Shown in pieces: positions 3,932 to 5,557 of a stretch of DNA of 5,557 nucleotides. The notes under the pieces are model-generated. The model was not told where the DNA came from, ran no database searches, and saw only the letters and a list, made by a program, of their open reading frames with translations. Made by a program: the position numbers and the translations under genes. The DNA lies in assembly GCA_903957405.1 (NCBI GenBank), contig CAJBPC010000251.1:1-5557 (forward strand), given 5' to 3'. Numbering within the stretch: position 1 is the stretch's first letter; each line of letters opens with the position of its first letter. The DNA is from an uncultured bacterium (GTDB lineage: Bacteria > Bacteroidota > Bacteroidia > Chitinophagales > Chitinophagaceae).

Positions 3932-5557
3932 ATGTTGAGATCAATATTCGTTTTGTTGTTGTCAGTTCTATCGGGATCATCTTTTGCCCAAGAGACGCGT
4001 GTGTACACCGATCCGATGCAAGCATACCTGAAGGCCAGGGAGCATTTCCAAGAGGAGCGCTACAGTCTGGCGTACCCGATGTTCCGGGATCTCCAGCAGT
4101 CGCTTCGGGAGACCGACAGGGTCAATCGGCAGCTATCTTCCGATGAGATCGATTTTTATACCACGGCCTGTGCGTTGCGCCGCAACGAACCCGGAGCGGA
4201 AGCGGAAGCAAGGACCATTGTCGACGCTGAAGGCCGTCATGCCGTCGGCAAGAAGATGGCCTTTCACTTGGCAGAGTACTACTATCGCAAAGAGGATTTC
4301 CGGAGTGCGCTCAGCCTCTATGAGCTTACTGACGTAGAGCAGCTCAGCAACCGGGAGATCGGGGACATGAAATTTCACGAAGGCTACGCGCATTTCACAC
4401 TGGACCAGTACGCTAAGGCCAAACCATCGCTGCAGGCAGTCAGGCAGCTGACGGACCATCCGAACCATATGGATGCGCACTATTACTACGGATTCATATG
4501 CTATTCGGAGCGCAGATATTCTGAAGCCCTCGATGCTTTCAGGAAGGTGGAGGATCACCCGCAGTACAGAAAGGCCGTTCCGTTCTACATCGCCAATATC
4601 CTCTACAGCCAGGGGCAGAAGGATAAAGCCCTTGCTTATGCAGAGTCCGGCCTGTCAAAGGCCTCCGGTCAGCGAAGCAACGAAATGAATCTTTTCCTGG
4701 GGCATGCCTACTTTGAAAAGAAGCAATTCGGCAAGGCGCTCCCATTTCTCGAGGCATCTTCCAAGGGCCCGGAGAAACTCACCCGCGGGCAGTTGTATGA
4801 GCTCAGCTTTTGCTATTACGAGGCGGGTCGTTATGCCGATGCGGCGGATGGCTTCAGTCAGCTCAGCAACGGCACTGATTCCCTCACACAGAGTGCTATG
4901 TACCTGCTCGGTGATGCCTACCTGAAAACCGGCAGGAAGCCCGATGCCAGGAACGCATTTGCCTATTGTGCCTCCAACAGCAGTATTCCCCTGCAGCGGG
5001 AGGTTTCGGCCTTCAACTATGCCAAGCTTTCATACGAACTCGGATATCAGGATATCGCGCTGACGGAACTCCGGAAGTTCATCGGCAAATATCCGGCATC
5101 GACATACAACCGGGAGGCGAGGGAACTCCTCGTGGCATTGCTGGCGAATACGAACAACTATCGAGAGGCCCTCAGTGTGCTGGAGGGCATCGCCGCGCCT
5201 ACCGATGCGACGCGCAAGCTCTATCCGAAGGTTGCCTACGGAAGGGCGATGGAGCTGGTGAACGACCAGCAGCTCTCAGCTGCGGAGGCGCTGCTCGACA
5301 AGGTGCTGAAAGATCCGTACAACACGGCGGTCGCCGCACCGGCAAGATTCTGGAAAGGGGAGATCGAATACCGTACCGGCCGCATCGACGAGGCCTTGCG
5401 ATCCTTCAACGATTACACAGCCATGCCGGCCGCTAATCTCGGGGATGCCAACCTGCAACATGCCCGGTACAACCTTGGGTATGCACAGCTCCGGAAGGAG
5501 AACTATGCATCCGCCCAGGGCTATTTCGAGCAGGTGGCAAAGGGCATACGCGCCAAC
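3932..5557 (+). CDS. Exported TPR-repeat protein, partial (C-terminus beyond the window)
   Basis: The frame is open from the ATG at 3932 to the right edge, 542 codons without a stop. It begins with a textbook signal peptide: M-L-R, hydrophobic residues 5-13, then S-S-F-A before Gln20, so the protein is periplasmic or outer-membrane associated. The Gln after the cleavage site means it is not a lipoprotein. From about residue 30 onward I count roughly 13 helical-pair units of TPR or TPR-like type. Examples are AHYYYGFICYSERRYSEALDAF, which has the family's Y/G/A spacing, NLFLGHAYFEKKQFGKAL, LLGDAYLKTGRKPDAR, FWKGEIEYRTGRIDEALRSF and YNLGYAQLRKENYASAQGYF. The later units resemble those of CpoB/YbgF and BamD-like envelope proteins. 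TPRs bind protein partners, and a role in envelope assembly or secretion is plausible but not shown. Long exported TPR proteins are common in Bacteroidota. It is transcribed divergently from DoxX across the DnaA-box region. The start is supported by the signal peptide; a later ATG at 4016 would lose it. Confidence 0.88.
   Translation, partial: MLRSIFVLLLSVLSGSSFAQETRVYTDPMQAYLKAREHFQEERYSLAYPMFRDLQQSLRETDRVNRQLSSDEIDFYTTACALRRNEPGAEAEARTIVDAEGRHAVGKKMAFHLAEYYYRKEDFRSALSLYELTDVEQLSNREIGDMKFHEGYAHFTLDQYAKAKPSLQAVRQLTDHPNHMDAHYYYGFICYSERRYSEALDAFRKVEDHPQYRKAVPFYIANILYSQGQKDKALAYAESGLSKASGQRSNEMNLFLGHAYFEKKQFGKALPFLEASSKGPEKLTRGQLYELSFCYYEAGRYADAADGFSQLSNGTDSLTQSAMYLLGDAYLKTGRKPDARNAFAYCASNSSIPLQREVSAFNYAKLSYELGYQDIALTELRKFIGKYPASTYNREARELLVALLANTNNYREALSVLEGIAAPTDATRKLYPKVAYGRAMELVNDQQLSAAEALLDKVLKDPYNTAVAAPARFWKGEIEYRTGRIDEALRSFNDYTAMPAANLGDANLQHARYNLGYAQLRKENYASAQGYFEQVAKGIRAN

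Noticed and set aside
4133..4558. 141-codon minus-strand frame
   Set aside because: It is antisense to the TPR coding region, whose repeats are unambiguous in the forward frame.
4966..5436. 156-codon forward frame within the TPR gene
   Set aside because: It is out of frame with the continuous TPR reading frame, and its Gly/Arg/Gln-rich translation has no motif.

Overview
The window looks like chromosomal DNA of a Bacteroidota bacterium, perhaps of the Chitinophagaceae/Sphingobacteriia side. The evidence is family content (secreted GH29 fucosidase, DoxX protein, long periplasmic TPR protein, RES-Xre toxin-antitoxin pair), signal peptides ending in A-Q, starts without clear Shine-Dalgarno sequences, and promoter-like TAnnTTTG elements, the -7 box of this phylum. 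The lineage is inferred from these traits, not from an alignment.

Layout. 1-261 is a non-coding, increasingly AT-rich leader with palindromes and two TAnnTTTG boxes. 262-1151 is a type II toxin-antitoxin operon: an Xre/MbcA/ParS antitoxin followed, with no real gap, by a RES-domain toxin expected to consume NAD+. 1152-1512 has no confident gene. It carries a 21-bp tandem duplication, a long reading frame broken by a single stop, and a promoter-like element. 1513-2838 encodes an exported GH29 alpha-L-fucosidase. A convergent gap of 65 bp follows. On the minus strand, 3741-2904 is a probable two-gene operon: a DoxX membrane protein, then a YbgC/FcbC-type acyl-CoA thioesterase. 3742-3931 is a divergent intergenic region with two perfect DnaA boxes between two outward-facing promoter-like elements. 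From 3932 to the right edge runs the N-terminal 542 codons of an exported TPR protein that continues past the window.

How the parts relate. The toxin and antitoxin form one autoregulated unit. DoxX and the thioesterase are probably co-transcribed, but no shared pathway is evident. The fucosidase stands alone here, without SusC/SusD partners. No wholly new system is clear. The observations most worth following are the paired DnaA boxes, the palindromic operator candidate and the intragenic hairpin of the toxin-antitoxin unit, and the interrupted frame with its 21-bp duplication.
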